This document shows positions 1 to 9,549 of a DNA stretch of 64,000 nucleotides, piece by piece; positions within the stretch are counted from its first letter, which is position 1, and each line of letters opens with the position of its first letter. The notes beneath the pieces were generated by a model. That model ran no database searches and was not told the origin of the DNA. It saw nothing but the letters and a program-made list of their open reading frames with translations. The translations under genes and the position numbers were made by a program. Source of the stretch: QHXW01 sp963768075 (GTDB taxonomy: Bacteria > Acidobacteriota > Terriglobia > Bryobacterales > Bryobacteraceae). The stretch lies in contig CAVYHD010000032.1 in the NCBI GenBank assembly GCA_963768075.1, positions 62,001 to 126,000 of the forward strand, read 5' to 3'.

Positions 1-2529
1 GTAGTTGATGCATTAGGGCGCCGAACGCCGGAAGGCTTCGCCGCCCACACACCATTGCCCGCTGGCGCCAGGTCCGGGGGCAAAACCGGTTTAGCCCCCC
101 TCCACAGCGAACAGATTCAGCTCTCCGCCGAAACCACCGCCCGGCTCTGCTCCTTCGCCGCGAAACACGCGCTGGAGTTGCCGTCTATAATTTCCGCCGC
201 CTGGGCGATTCTGCTGAGCCGTCATTGCGGCGAAGAAGATATTGTGTTCGGAATCCGGCACGGCTCTTCGGAGATCGTTCCCGTTCATCTGCAAGCTGGC
301 GGAGATCAACCGTTGCTGCCGTGGCTCGCCAGCGTTGCCGAAACCCTCAAGGCACAGATGGCATCCGGACCGCTCTCTGATGCCCCGTTATTCGAAACCG
401 CGATCATTTTCGGTGCGCCGGAAATCGCTCGCGATTTGCCCCTGGCCCTGTACGTCGACCCGTCGCTCGAATCCGGGTTAAAGATCGTCGCCCGCTTTGA
501 TCCCTCACGCTTTCTTGAGGGGGCTCTCCCCCACATTCTGGGGCAGGCGATCACCATTCTCGAAGGGATCGCCGCCGCCGTCAGCGGGCAACGGGTTTCC
601 GCCCTACCGCTCCTGACCGCAGCCGCACGCCGCGACCTTGTCGTCAACTGGAATGACACCCGAACCGATTTCCGGGGCGGCGTTTGCATCGACCGCTGGT
701 TCGAAGAGCAGGTGGAACGCACGCCCGATCGAGCCGCTGTCATCTTCCGCGGGCAGCAACTCAGCTACCGCGAATTGGATGAAAAGGCCGCCCGCCTCGC
801 TCACCGTCTGCGGGAACTCGGCGCGGGTCCGGATGTGATCGTCGGAATCTCGGTGGAGCGCTCCCTGGAGATGATGGTGGGCCTGCTGGGCATCCTGAAA
901 TCCGGCGCGGCCTACATGCCGCTCGACCCTGCGTTTCCTCTCGAGCGCAGGCAACTCATGCTGGAGGATTCGCGTGCGCCCATCCTGGTGACGACGGAAG
1001 AACTCGCCGCCCAATTCCCCAAAGCGCGCGCCCGGACCGTTCTCATCCGCTCGGTGTGGGATGGGCCTCCGGCGCCCGCAGCCTCGCCGTCCGGAGTCGA
1101 AAGCCACCATCTGGCTTACGTGATTTACACCTCCGGCTCTACCGGCAAGCCCAAGGGCGTGATGATCGAGCACCGGCAGGTGAGTAATTTCTTTGCCGGG
1201 ATGGATCAGGTGATTGGCCCGGAAGCCGGCGTGTGGCTGGCGGTGACCAGCATTTCCTTCGACATCTCGGTGCTCGAATTGTTTTGGACGCTGGCGCGGG
1301 GATTCACGGTGGTCCTGCAAGCCGAGCCGGAAAAACTCACTTCCGGGGGCAGCTACTCCTTACCCGCGCAGATACGAAATCATCACGTCACGCACCTGCA
1401 GTGCACGCCGTCGATGGCCCGCTTCCTCGTCTCCAATGAAGAATCCTTCCAGTCGTTGCGCGGCCTGCGAAAGATCCTGCTGGGCGGAGAGGCATTGCCG
1501 CCGGCGCTGGCCGCGCAGCTCCGCGCGGGCGTCCCGGGCGAGATCTTCAACCTGTATGGCCCCACGGAAACCACGGTTTGGTCGGCGGCGCACCGCATCG
1601 CGCGAGAGGAGACCCCGGTACCCATCGGCCGGCCCATTGCGAATACCCGGATCTACATCCTGGACGCACATCTCGAACCAGCGCCTCCGGGCGCGCCTGG
1701 CGAGCTCTTCATCGCCGGCGCCGGCGTCACGCGCGGATATCTCAACCGGCCCGAGCTCACCGCGGAAAAGTTTCTTCCCGACACCATCGACGGCAAACCG
1801 TCGGATCGCATGTATCGGACCGGCGACCTGGCCCGCTACCGTTTCAACGGCGACATCGAATTCCTGGGAAGAATCGACAACCAGCTCAAGATTCTGGGCT
1901 TCCGCATCGAGCCCGAAGAAATTGAAGCCATCCTGGGCCAGCACCCGGGTGTGCGCGCGATCGCGGTGGTGGCGCGCGAGGACGTGCCCGGGGAAAAGAA
2001 ACTGGTGGCGTATGTGGTGCCGCGCGAGCAGCAGATGGCCGTCAGCGCGCTTCGTGCGTACGCGCACGACCGGCTCCCGGCGCATATGGTGCCCTCGGCC
2101 TTTGTCGTAGTGGACGCGCTGCTGTACACTCCGAACCGAAAGGTAGACAAGAAGGCTCTCGCCGCGCTCGGGCTGCCGCGAACCGATTCCGCGGCGGCCG
2201 AAATCTCGAGCGCCGGTTTGGAGACAATGATCGCCGGCGCATTCAAGGAAGCGCTGGGCATCGACGAAGTCGGCGTTCAGGATAACTTCTTCGACTTAGG
2301 CGCCAACTCCTTGGTGGTTGCCGAAGTGGCCGTCGCGCTTCGCAACACGCTGGGCCGCGACATTCCCCTGACCGACCTTTTCCAGTATCCGACTATCCGC
2401 GCGCTGACCGCATACCTTACCCAGAGCCCCGCCGAGCCAACGCTCGCGGAGCGCGGTTCCGAACGTGGGCAGGCCCGCAAAGAGGCACTGCGCCTGCGCC
2501 ATTCCGGCAGGGAACGCGAAGTCCGTTAA
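1..2529 (+). CDS. Nonribosomal peptide synthetase, 3' part (C-domain remnant, A, PCP)
   Basis: The frame is open from base 1, so the gene begins upstream; the TTG at 55 is not a convincing start. Visible in order are the C-terminal lobe of a condensation domain (to about residue 200 counted from 55), a full adenylation domain with the YTSGSTGKPKG loop, FDIS (A4), NLYGPTET (A5) and YRTGDL motifs and the NRKVDK lysine, then a carrier domain with LGANSLV, whose serine (about residue 752) takes the phosphopantetheine arm. No thioesterase, epimerase or second module follows, so the product is released by another protein or handed on. Hand alignment to GrsA gives a pocket code of about D-I-L-M-L-G-L-V-W-K, close to known glycine codes; this is an inference. 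The missing C-domain half would carry the HHxxxDG catalytic motif and cannot be judged here. Confidence 0.9.
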   Translation, partial: VVDALGRRTPEGFAAHTPLPAGARSGGKTGLAPLHSEQIQLSAETTARLCSFAAKHALELPSIISAAWAILLSRHCGEEDIVFGIRHGSSEIVPVHLQAGGDQPLLPWLASVAETLKAQMASGPLSDAPLFETAIIFGAPEIARDLPLALYVDPSLESGLKIVARFDPSRFLEGALPHILGQAITILEGIAAAVSGQRVSALPLLTAAARRDLVVNWNDTRTDFRGGVCIDRWFEEQVERTPDRAAVIFRGQQLSYRELDEKAARLAHRLRELGAGPDVIVGISVERSLEMMVGLLGILKSGAAYMPLDPAFPLERRQLMLEDSRAPILVTTEELAAQFPKARARTVLIRSVWDGPPAPAASPSGVESHHLAYVIYTSGSTGKPKGVMIEHRQVSNFFAGMDQVIGPEAGVWLAVTSISFDISVLELFWTLARGFTVVLQAEPEKLTSGGSYSLPAQIRNHHVTHLQCTPSMARFLVSNEESFQSLRGLRKILLGGEALPPALAAQLRAGVPGEIFNLYGPTETTVWSAAHRIAREETPVPIGRPIANTRIYILDAHLEPAPPGAPGELFIAGAGVTRGYLNRPELTAEKFLPDTIDGKPSDRMYRTGDLARYRFNGDIEFLGRIDNQLKILGFRIEPEEIEAILGQHPGVRAIAVVAREDVPGEKKLVAYVVPREQQMAVSALRAYAHDRLPAHMVPSAFVVVDALLYTPNRKVDKKALAALGLPRTDSAAAEISSAGLETMIAGAFKEALGIDEVGVQDNFFDLGANSLVVAEVAVALRNTLGRDIPLTDLFQYPTIRALTAYLTQSPAEPTLAERGSERGQARKEALRLRHSGREREVR

Positions 2530-2710
2530 CAGGCCAGCGTCCGGAATCTGACATCCGGCGCATGTCCCTGCGTTTGCCGGAGTTAGCAGGATGTTTCGGC
2601 GGTCCCGCGCAATCGTCCGGGCATTCCAGCTTGACCTTGCGTGATAACGTGAAGGCGACGAACGGACACACCCCGTAATTCGCAGTATCCCCAGTGTTTT
2701 AGAGGCCCCT

Positions 2711-5406
2711 ATGAATCGAAATCGTTTCTATCGAACATCCTGTCTGCTGGCCTGTCTCGGGTCCGCGAGTCAGCCACTGCGCTCGCAGATAAGCTCGGGC
2801 GGCGTGGTGGCCAGTCCTTCCGCTGTTGTGGATTTTACCAACGCCGGCCAGACCATTCCGGCTCGCAAGCTGGCGTCCGATCCGTCGACTTGTACGGTGG
2901 GAGAACAATACTTCAACACCACGTCGAACGTGCTGAAGGTGTGCACCGCGGCGAACACGTGGACGGTGCCGAGCGGCTCTGTCTCCAGCGTGGCTTTGTC
3001 GAGCGCCAATAACATCTTCACGATCTCCGGGTCGCCCGTGACCGCGAGCGGCACCCTGACCCTCACACCTTCCGGCACAAGCGGCGGCATTCCGTATTTT
3101 TCGGCGGCCAACGCCCTGGCGTCGTCGGCCGCACTGAGCGCAAACAGCGTGGTAGTCGGCGGAGGCCCCGGCGCCGCACCGAAGGCAACCGGCATAACGG
3201 TGGACACTTCGAATGACATCTCGACTTCAGGAACCATAACGACCGGCAACGGGGGCAGCAGCCACGGAAAACTCGCCCTGGGCGAATTACCCTCGAACGG
3301 ATCCACAACGGTTGGCTGGGAAGCAACCGACCTGGTGACCAGCTCCCTTTCCCTGGTATTTCCCAACACCACCCCGGCCGCCAATAGCTTGATGCTTTTC
3401 CCCGCTCCAGCAAGCGGACAATCGCAATGGAGCTGGACGGCGATGCCAGGCTGCCTGGATTCGGGTGGGAACCATTTGAATTTCAACTCCGGAACGGGAG
3501 CGATCACGTGCGGCACAACGAGCAGCGGCTCGGCGCAGACCACGATCACGGTTACCAACGCAGCGACTACGGGAACCACCGTCAACACCCTGACGAAGCT
3601 TACCGGAACTCCCTCAGCAGCGGTTATCTCGATGCCGGCGACACCGGCGGCGCAGTAGGTATCACGACCACCGGGGCCGGAACGAGCGGTTCGACAACCA
3701 TCAGTTACATGGGCTCCACCAGCTGCGTGTTCGATGGACCGACAGTCGCCGGGGACTACGTACAAATTTCCTCGGCCACGGCGGGCGATTGCCACGACAC
3801 CGGATCGTTGAGTTATCCAGCGAGCGGCCAGGTGGTGGGACGAGTGCTCTCGACCAACAGCGCCGGCGGAACCTATACCCTCGACCTGTTCTCGGCGGAA
3901 ATCAAACTACCGAGCTTGACGGCCGGCGCCGGCGTTACGGTCGTGCCATCGGGAGGAACGGTTACCATCGCCGCGGACACCACGGTGGTGGCGACGCAAA
4001 AGCAGGTGCAACAGGGAGCGCCCATCTGCGCTAATGATACCGGCGCGGCGGATGCCTACCTGGTGGCGTTGACGCCTGTGCCCAGCTCCTATACACGCTA
4101 CCTGACCGTATGCTTCAAGGCGTCCGCGGCGAATGCGACGACGACCCCGACGGTCAATGTCAACAGCCTCGGCGCGAAAACCATCGTCAGCGAAGCCGGC
4201 GCGGCATTGTCGCCTGGAGCAATCCAAGCCAACGGGTACTACTGGGCAGAGTATGACGACACGTCGGCCAAGTTCGTGATGATCAGCAACTCCTCCAAGG
4301 TCGCCGGCGCCGGCATCCTGCAGGCCCCGAACGCACAAAGCGGTGCGGGGTATACGACAGCGGCCACCGACTGGGGAAAATTACTGACGCTTTCCAATGC
4401 CGCGGCGCAGGTGCTCACCTTGCCACAGGCCGGAGCGAGCTTTCCAAACGGCTGGTATGTGGATGTGGAGAACACGGGCACGGGAACGTGGACGATCACT
4501 CCGGCCACGTCGACCATCGACGGCGCGGCATCGGTGCCATTAGCGACCAACCAGGGCGCCCGGATCTTTTCCAATGGCGCCAATTACTTCACGCAGCGCG
4601 GTGGAGGCGGGGGCGGAACTCTCAACCTTTCGGTCAATGGTAGCTCTATTGCTTCACAACCCGGGCTGAATTTCATCGCTGGAAGCGGCATGACACAAAC
4701 ATGCGTGAACAATAGCGGCGCCAGCCGTGTGGATTGCACACCGAGCCTCAATACGGCGGTAGCGCTGACGAATGCCAATGCCCAGGCCAACAAACCATGG
4801 TTCTGTAGCTCCACCAACGGCACAACCAGTTACACATGCAGCCTCAGCGCCGCCGCTGCGTTGACTTCTTATACCAGCGGAATGTGGCTCCTGCTTGTCG
4901 TGGACACAACAAGCACGAGCACTCAGCCAACATTGAATGTCGATGGCGTGGGCGCGAAGAGTATGACCCAATCGGATGGTGCCACGGTACCGACTGCCGG
5001 GCAGATCGTGGCCGCGAAACCTTATTGGATCTACTACGACGGCACGGTGTTTCGATTGCCGCCGAGCGCGGGCGTTGGCGCCTGCAATAGCACGACGTAC
5101 CTGCGGGGCGATGGCGCTTGCGCCGCCACCTATGCGCAGCCCGTGGGTTCGGCGCTGGCGTCCGCGGCAACCGTTGCGCCAACCAACTATATTCAGCACA
5201 TCACGGGCACTACCCAGATCAGCACGATCACAGCGCCCGCGAGTTTTGCCGCCACCGGCATGGGAGGCTGCCTGGTCTTGATTCCGGACGGAGCCTGGAC
5301 TACGGCGACAACCGGCAACATCGCGTTGGCGTCAACGGCCGTAGTGAGCAAAGCCATAACGATGTGCTATGACAACGGCACCACCAAGTGGTATCCGAGT
5401 TACTAG
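2711..5406 (+). CDS. Secreted tail-fibre-like beta-repeat protein, split by a frameshift
   Basis: The product starts with a leader-like segment and then is rich in Ser, Thr, Gly, Ala and Asn. It carries an NTTSNVLKVCTAANTW motif typical of phage-tail-fibre-like surface proteins that acidobacteria carry in many copies, and ends with a CNSTTYLRGDGACA segment and a compact C-terminal domain. The first frame (2711-3658) stops at TAG 3656; the matching composition continues in another frame from about 3652 to 5406. In the second frame an ATG exists at 3427, but the peptide it gives before 3652 is a charged shadow, so it is not a real start. One missing base near 3650 would join both parts into a protein of about 898 residues. 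The function is unknown; adhesion or surface display is only a guess. Confidence 0.7.
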
Positions 5407-5434
5407 CGTCCACTTTCGAGCTGAAGTTCGCCGC

Positions 5435-5450
5435 TGCGCGCTGAAGCGCA
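5435..5450. terminator. Small hairpin between convergent genes
   Basis: TGCGC and GCGCA flank a six-base loop in the 55-base gap between the converging tail-fibre-like gene and the permease gene. There is no T-run on either side. It may be a weak bidirectional terminator or a REP-like element. Confidence 0.3.
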
Positions 5451-5461
5451 CGCCACGATGT

Positions 5462-7933
5462 CTAGTCGGCTCGCAAGGCGTCTACGGGGTTTACGGTGGA
5501 GGCGCGGTGTGCAGGCACATAGCTGGCGATTGCCGCGGCGGTGAGCAAGGCGGCGGAGGCCGAGACGTACGTCAGCGGGTCGAGCGGGCTGATCTGAAAC
5601 AAGAACGAAGCCATGATGCGGGTGAGAGCGGCGGCGGCCGCCAGTCCCACTCCCACGCCTATTCCAGCTAGCAACAGGCCGTGGCGAACGACCATGGTTT
5701 TGAGTCCGCCCTGCTGCGCGCCGAGAGCAATGCGAATTCCAATCTCACGCGTCCGCTGCGAGACGGAGTAGGAGATCACTCCGTAGATTCCCACGACGCC
5801 AAGCAGCAGCGCCATGCCGCCGGCGATGGCCAGCATCACAAGCGTGAAGGAACTGCGCGCCATTGAGCCGCGATAGATTTCCGACATCGTGCTAATTCTG
5901 GCGAGCGGCACCTCCTTATTGACGGACCACACGGCCTCGCGGACTTGTTTCAGCAGGCTTTCCGAGCCGGCGCGGCTGGTGCGGATGACAAAAACTGCCT
6001 GGCGCTGGATGAATGTGTCGTTGGTCCAGAACTTATTCATGATCATGGGCCAATAGACGGTGGTGGGCGCTTTCTGATCGGCGCCATCGTGATGGACGTC
6101 ACCGACCACGCCGATGATCTCTCGCCAGGAATCTTTCATGCCCTCGCGGATGCGTTTGCCGAGCGCGTGGGAGGGATCGCGCCACAGCTCACGCGCCATG
6201 TTCTCAGAGATAATCGTGACGTCGCGTACGCCTTGCATGTCGGTCCACGTGTAATCCCGTCCCGCGATGAGCGGAATTCCCATGGTTTGGAAGAACCCCG
6301 GCGTAACGAACTTGAAGCGACGGAGCGGCGGAAGTTGTCCCTCGGTATAGACGCGGTCTTCCGCATAGAGCAGATCGGTGCTGTTGTTTCCGTCGGTCGG
6401 AACGGCGCCGCCAAAGGCGACCGAACGAACGCCGGGGATTTCGGAAAGCTTCCGCCGGACCTCCTGGAACATCTGGATGACGCGCTGGGGCTCCTTGACC
6501 TGACCGTCGGGAATAAAGATGCTCAAGGTCTGCAACTGACTCGGGTTGCTGAAGCCGGGCTGGACCTGTCTGAGTGCCTGGAAAGTCCGGATCATGAGGC
6601 CGGAGCTGACCAGCAAGACCACCGCGAGCGCGGTTTGTAATATCACGAGCGTGTTGTGGGCGCGATGCCGTTCTCTACTTTGGCTCAAGGTTCGTCCGCC
6701 GGCGCGAAGCGCGGCCATCACGTTGGGCGCCGCATATTTGATCACCGGAATCAGACCGAAAAGCAATCCAGCAAAAAGCGAGATGGCGAGCGTGAACAGG
6801 AGCACCAGCGGATCGATCGTAATGTTCTCGATGCGGGGAAGATTGGACGGCGCGATGGTGACCAAAAGGCGCAGCGCCCCGTAAGCGAAACCCAGCCCGG
6901 CGACTCCTCCGAGTAAACCGAGAAAGACGCTTTCCGTGAGGAGTTCACCCGCGATCTGACCGGAGCCTGCGCCCATGGCAGTGCGAATAGCGAGCTCCTG
7001 CTGGCGCCCTTCAGCGCGGACCAAAAGCAGGTTGGCCACATTGGCGCAAGCGATCAGCAGCACAGCGCCGATGCTTCCCATCAATACCCACAGCACTTTG
7101 CCCAGGTCGCCAATCACATCCTGCTTCAATGGGCGCACCTTGGGGAGGATTCGAATGTTTGCGAATATTTTGGCGCTGAAGCCGGGAGGTGGCGGGAATT
7201 TCGTGTTCACGATCGGAATCATGCGCGCCAGATCGGCGTTCGCCTGTGCCAGCGTAACGCCCGGCTTGAGGCGCGCGATGGCCTGGTAGCTGAAGTTGCC
7301 AAGGGTGGTTTTGGCGCGATTGAATTGAAAGGGGAGGATGACATCGGGCTTCTGCTCCAGGAACCGGAAGGTCCGCGGCATGACACCGATGATTTCCGCC
7401 AGCTCCCCATCCAGGTGAATACGCCGTCCGATGATCGCGGCGTCACGGCCGAACCGACGTTGCCAATAGCCGTAGGTCAAGATCGCCGTCTGTGGAATAT
7501 CCGGACTGTCATCTTTCGCGGTGAACCAGCGCCCGAGCAGCGGCTGTACGCCAAGAGCGTTCAGTGTTCCCACGGTCACCGTCAGGTTCTTCACTTGCTC
7601 CGGAGCTTCGACACCGGTGACGCTGACGCTGCCGCTTCCCCAAATCCCGAAATTCTGAAATGTGTGGTTTTCCTCGCGAAAGGTGAAGTAGTCCGATGGC
7701 GACGCATTCACATCATCGAGTCCGATGCTAGGGGCCGACTGCCAAACGCTTACCAGGCGTTCAGGATCGGCATAGGGAAGAGGTTTCAGCAAGACGCCGT
7801 TGATGACGCTGAAAATCGCCGTATTGGCCCCGACGCCGATACCAATGGTGATGAGGGTCACGACGGTGAACATCGGCGAACGCATTAGCCGGCGGACGAC
7901 ATGTTTCAGATGACTGCCTAACGATCCCATCAA
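5462..7933 (-). CDS. MacB/FtsX-type orphan permease (acidobacterial ADOP family)
   Basis: An 823-residue membrane protein with the two-fold MacB_PCD plus FtsX layout. An N-terminal membrane helix (about residues 20-45, with GIGVGANTAIFSVINGVLL) is followed by a large periplasmic domain. A first three-helix FtsX block lies around residues 280-400, then a second periplasmic domain, then a C-terminal FtsX block with the SQRTREIGIRIALGA motif. Length and the duplicated architecture fit the acidobacterial orphan permease family. There is no ATPase gene next to it, as is usual for this family. MacB-like permeases are mechanotransmission proteins rather than classical importers; the substrate is unknown. 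A second member lies 1.6 kb away in the opposite orientation. Confidence 0.9.
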   Translation of the reverse strand: MMGSLGSHLKHVVRRLMRSPMFTVVTLITIGIGVGANTAIFSVINGVLLKPLPYADPERLVSVWQSAPSIGLDDVNASPSDYFTFREENHTFQNFGIWGSGSVSVTGVEAPEQVKNLTVTVGTLNALGVQPLLGRWFTAKDDSPDIPQTAILTYGYWQRRFGRDAAIIGRRIHLDGELAEIIGVMPRTFRFLEQKPDVILPFQFNRAKTTLGNFSYQAIARLKPGVTLAQANADLARMIPIVNTKFPPPPGFSAKIFANIRILPKVRPLKQDVIGDLGKVLWVLMGSIGAVLLIACANVANLLLVRAEGRQQELAIRTAMGAGSGQIAGELLTESVFLGLLGGVAGLGFAYGALRLLVTIAPSNLPRIENITIDPLVLLFTLAISLFAGLLFGLIPVIKYAAPNVMAALRAGGRTLSQSRERHRAHNTLVILQTALAVVLLVSSGLMIRTFQALRQVQPGFSNPSQLQTLSIFIPDGQVKEPQRVIQMFQEVRRKLSEIPGVRSVAFGGAVPTDGNNSTDLLYAEDRVYTEGQLPPLRRFKFVTPGFFQTMGIPLIAGRDYTWTDMQGVRDVTIISENMARELWRDPSHALGKRIREGMKDSWREIIGVVGDVHHDGADQKAPTTVYWPMIMNKFWTNDTFIQRQAVFVIRTSRAGSESLLKQVREAVWSVNKEVPLARISTMSEIYRGSMARSSFTLVMLAIAGGMALLLGVVGIYGVISYSVSQRTREIGIRIALGAQQGGLKTMVVRHGLLLAGIGVGVGLAAAAALTRIMASFLFQISPLDPLTYVSASAALLTAAAIASYVPAHRASTVNPVDALRAD

Positions 7934-8036
7934 ACGAGCCTCCTGGCGCTAAGGAAGTAATACGCTCGAACCCCGTGAGAGGTTCAGAAACTTATGGGCG
8001 CTGGAGCCCGCGCGACGCCACGGTACACTATGGCCT

Positions 8037-9440
8037 ATGCGCTGGCTTACCTGGCTGTTGATTCCGATCGCGCTCGCGGGGGCCGATTGGACGCAATTCC
8101 GCGGGCCGAACGGCACCGGGGTGTCTTCTTCCAAAGACGTTCCAGAACACTTTGACCAGCAAAAGAACGTCCTGTGGAGAACGGCGCTGCCAGCGGGCCA
8201 CTCCTCACCCGTCCTCACCGCGGACCACATTTTCGTGACCGCTTTCGAAGGTAAAGCCCTGCTCACGATCTGCCTGGAGCGCGCGACCGGCAAGGTGTTA
8301 TGGCGGCGGGTGGCGCCGCGTGACCGCGAGGAATCTTATGAACAGACGAACGGACCGGCGTCGCCCTCACCCGTGACCGACGGAAGCAACGTGTATGTTT
8401 TCTTTGGCGATTTCGGGCTGCTATCGTACGGTCCGGACGGCAACGAACGCTGGCGATTGCCGCTGGGTCCGTTCAACAACGCAAACGGGCACGGCTCGTC
8501 ACCCGTTCTAGCGGATGGAAAGCTGGTGCTGATCTGCGATCAGGACACTGGCTCGTACGTGCTGGCGGTAGACCCGCAGAACGGGCGGGTGCTGTGGAAG
8601 ACGATGCGGCCGGAATGCACGCGCGGTTATGCGACGCCCGTGATTTACCGACCCCAAACCGGGCCGGTGGAGGTGATCGCTCCCGGCTCGTTTGAAGTCT
8701 CGTCCTACGCGCTCGAAACGGGCGAGAAGTTGTGGTGGGTGGACGGCACGGCATGGCAACCGAAGACCGTACCACTGATTGACGGCGATCACATCGTGGT
8801 TTGCGGTTGGGAAGTTGGCGAAGACCGGCAGCAGCGGACGAAAATCCCGGACTTTGCCGAGATGCTCGCGCAGTATGACAAGAACCACGACGGCAAACTG
8901 TCGCCGAGCGAAGTGCCGCCGCACAACGATGCCGACTGGTTTCCCGACAACGATTTGAACCACGACGGTTATCTCGACGAACGCGAGTGGCAGTTCTACC
9001 AGATACGCACCGCCGCAGAAAACGGTTTGGTGGCGATTCGCGGCGGCGGGCGCGGGGATATCTCAAAGACGCACGTGCTGTGGCGATACCGCAAGGCTTT
9101 GCCGAATACCTCGTCGCCGCTGCTGTACCAGGGAGTGATCTATATGGTCCGCGACGGAATTGTGACGAGCCTGAACCCGGAGACGGGCGAGGCGTACAAG
9201 CAGGCGCGCCTTACCGGCGCACTGGGCCGCTACTGGTCGTCGCCCATCGCCGCCGACGGAAAGATTTTCGTGGCGGGAGAAGACGGAAAAATCGTGGTGC
9301 TCCGCGCGGCGCAGCAATGGGAGATTCTGGCGATCAACGATCTCGACGACGAGACTTTCGCCACCCCGGCAATTGTTGACGGCTGCCTGTATGTGCGCAC
9401 GCGCGGGGCGCTCTACTGTTTTCGAAAGCCGAAGGATTGA
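8037..9440 (+). CDS. Secreted PQQ-like beta-propeller protein with two EF-hand loops
   Basis: A short signal peptide ends near residue 15 and is followed by DWTQFRGPNGTG, the usual opening of PQQ-binding-like WD40 proteins of the BamB/outer-membrane type. Propeller blades with repeated GKVLW and GRVLW turns continue to the end. Between blades, residues 281-292 and 306-317 form two canonical EF-hand loops (DKNHDGKLSPSE and DLNHDGYLDERE), so the protein probably binds calcium. The residues needed for a true PQQ-dependent dehydrogenase are not evident, so a scaffold role is more likely than catalysis. It stands alone between two orphan permeases. Confidence 0.85.
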   Translation: MRWLTWLLIPIALAGADWTQFRGPNGTGVSSSKDVPEHFDQQKNVLWRTALPAGHSSPVLTADHIFVTAFEGKALLTICLERATGKVLWRRVAPRDREESYEQTNGPASPSPVTDGSNVYVFFGDFGLLSYGPDGNERWRLPLGPFNNANGHGSSPVLADGKLVLICDQDTGSYVLAVDPQNGRVLWKTMRPECTRGYATPVIYRPQTGPVEVIAPGSFEVSSYALETGEKLWWVDGTAWQPKTVPLIDGDHIVVCGWEVGEDRQQRTKIPDFAEMLAQYDKNHDGKLSPSEVPPHNDADWFPDNDLNHDGYLDEREWQFYQIRTAAENGLVAIRGGGRGDISKTHVLWRYRKALPNTSSPLLYQGVIYMVRDGIVTSLNPETGEAYKQARLTGALGRYWSSPIAADGKIFVAGEDGKIVVLRAAQQWEILAINDLDDETFATPAIVDGCLYVRTRGALYCFRKPKD

Positions 9441-9549
9441 GTTTGTCCCTCGCCCGGCCAGCCTGCTTCCGGAAGAGTCTCCGCTAATTCAGGAACCGCA
9501 CGCGGCGTCCAAGCGTAATAGGCTTAGACAAACCGCGCGTGGAGTTTCC

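Noticed and set aside
2530..2710. RNA gene or riboswitch between NRPS and tail-fibre-like gene
   Set aside because: Nothing with a recognisable fold or conserved core was found.
3640..3660. Programmed frameshifting in the tail-fibre-like gene
   Set aside because: No slippery heptamer or stimulating structure seen; a single-base error is simpler.
2770..3795. Long open frame on the minus strand over the tail-fibre-like gene
   Set aside because: No family features or ribosome site; it is antisense to a compositionally consistent gene, as expected in GC-rich coding DNA.
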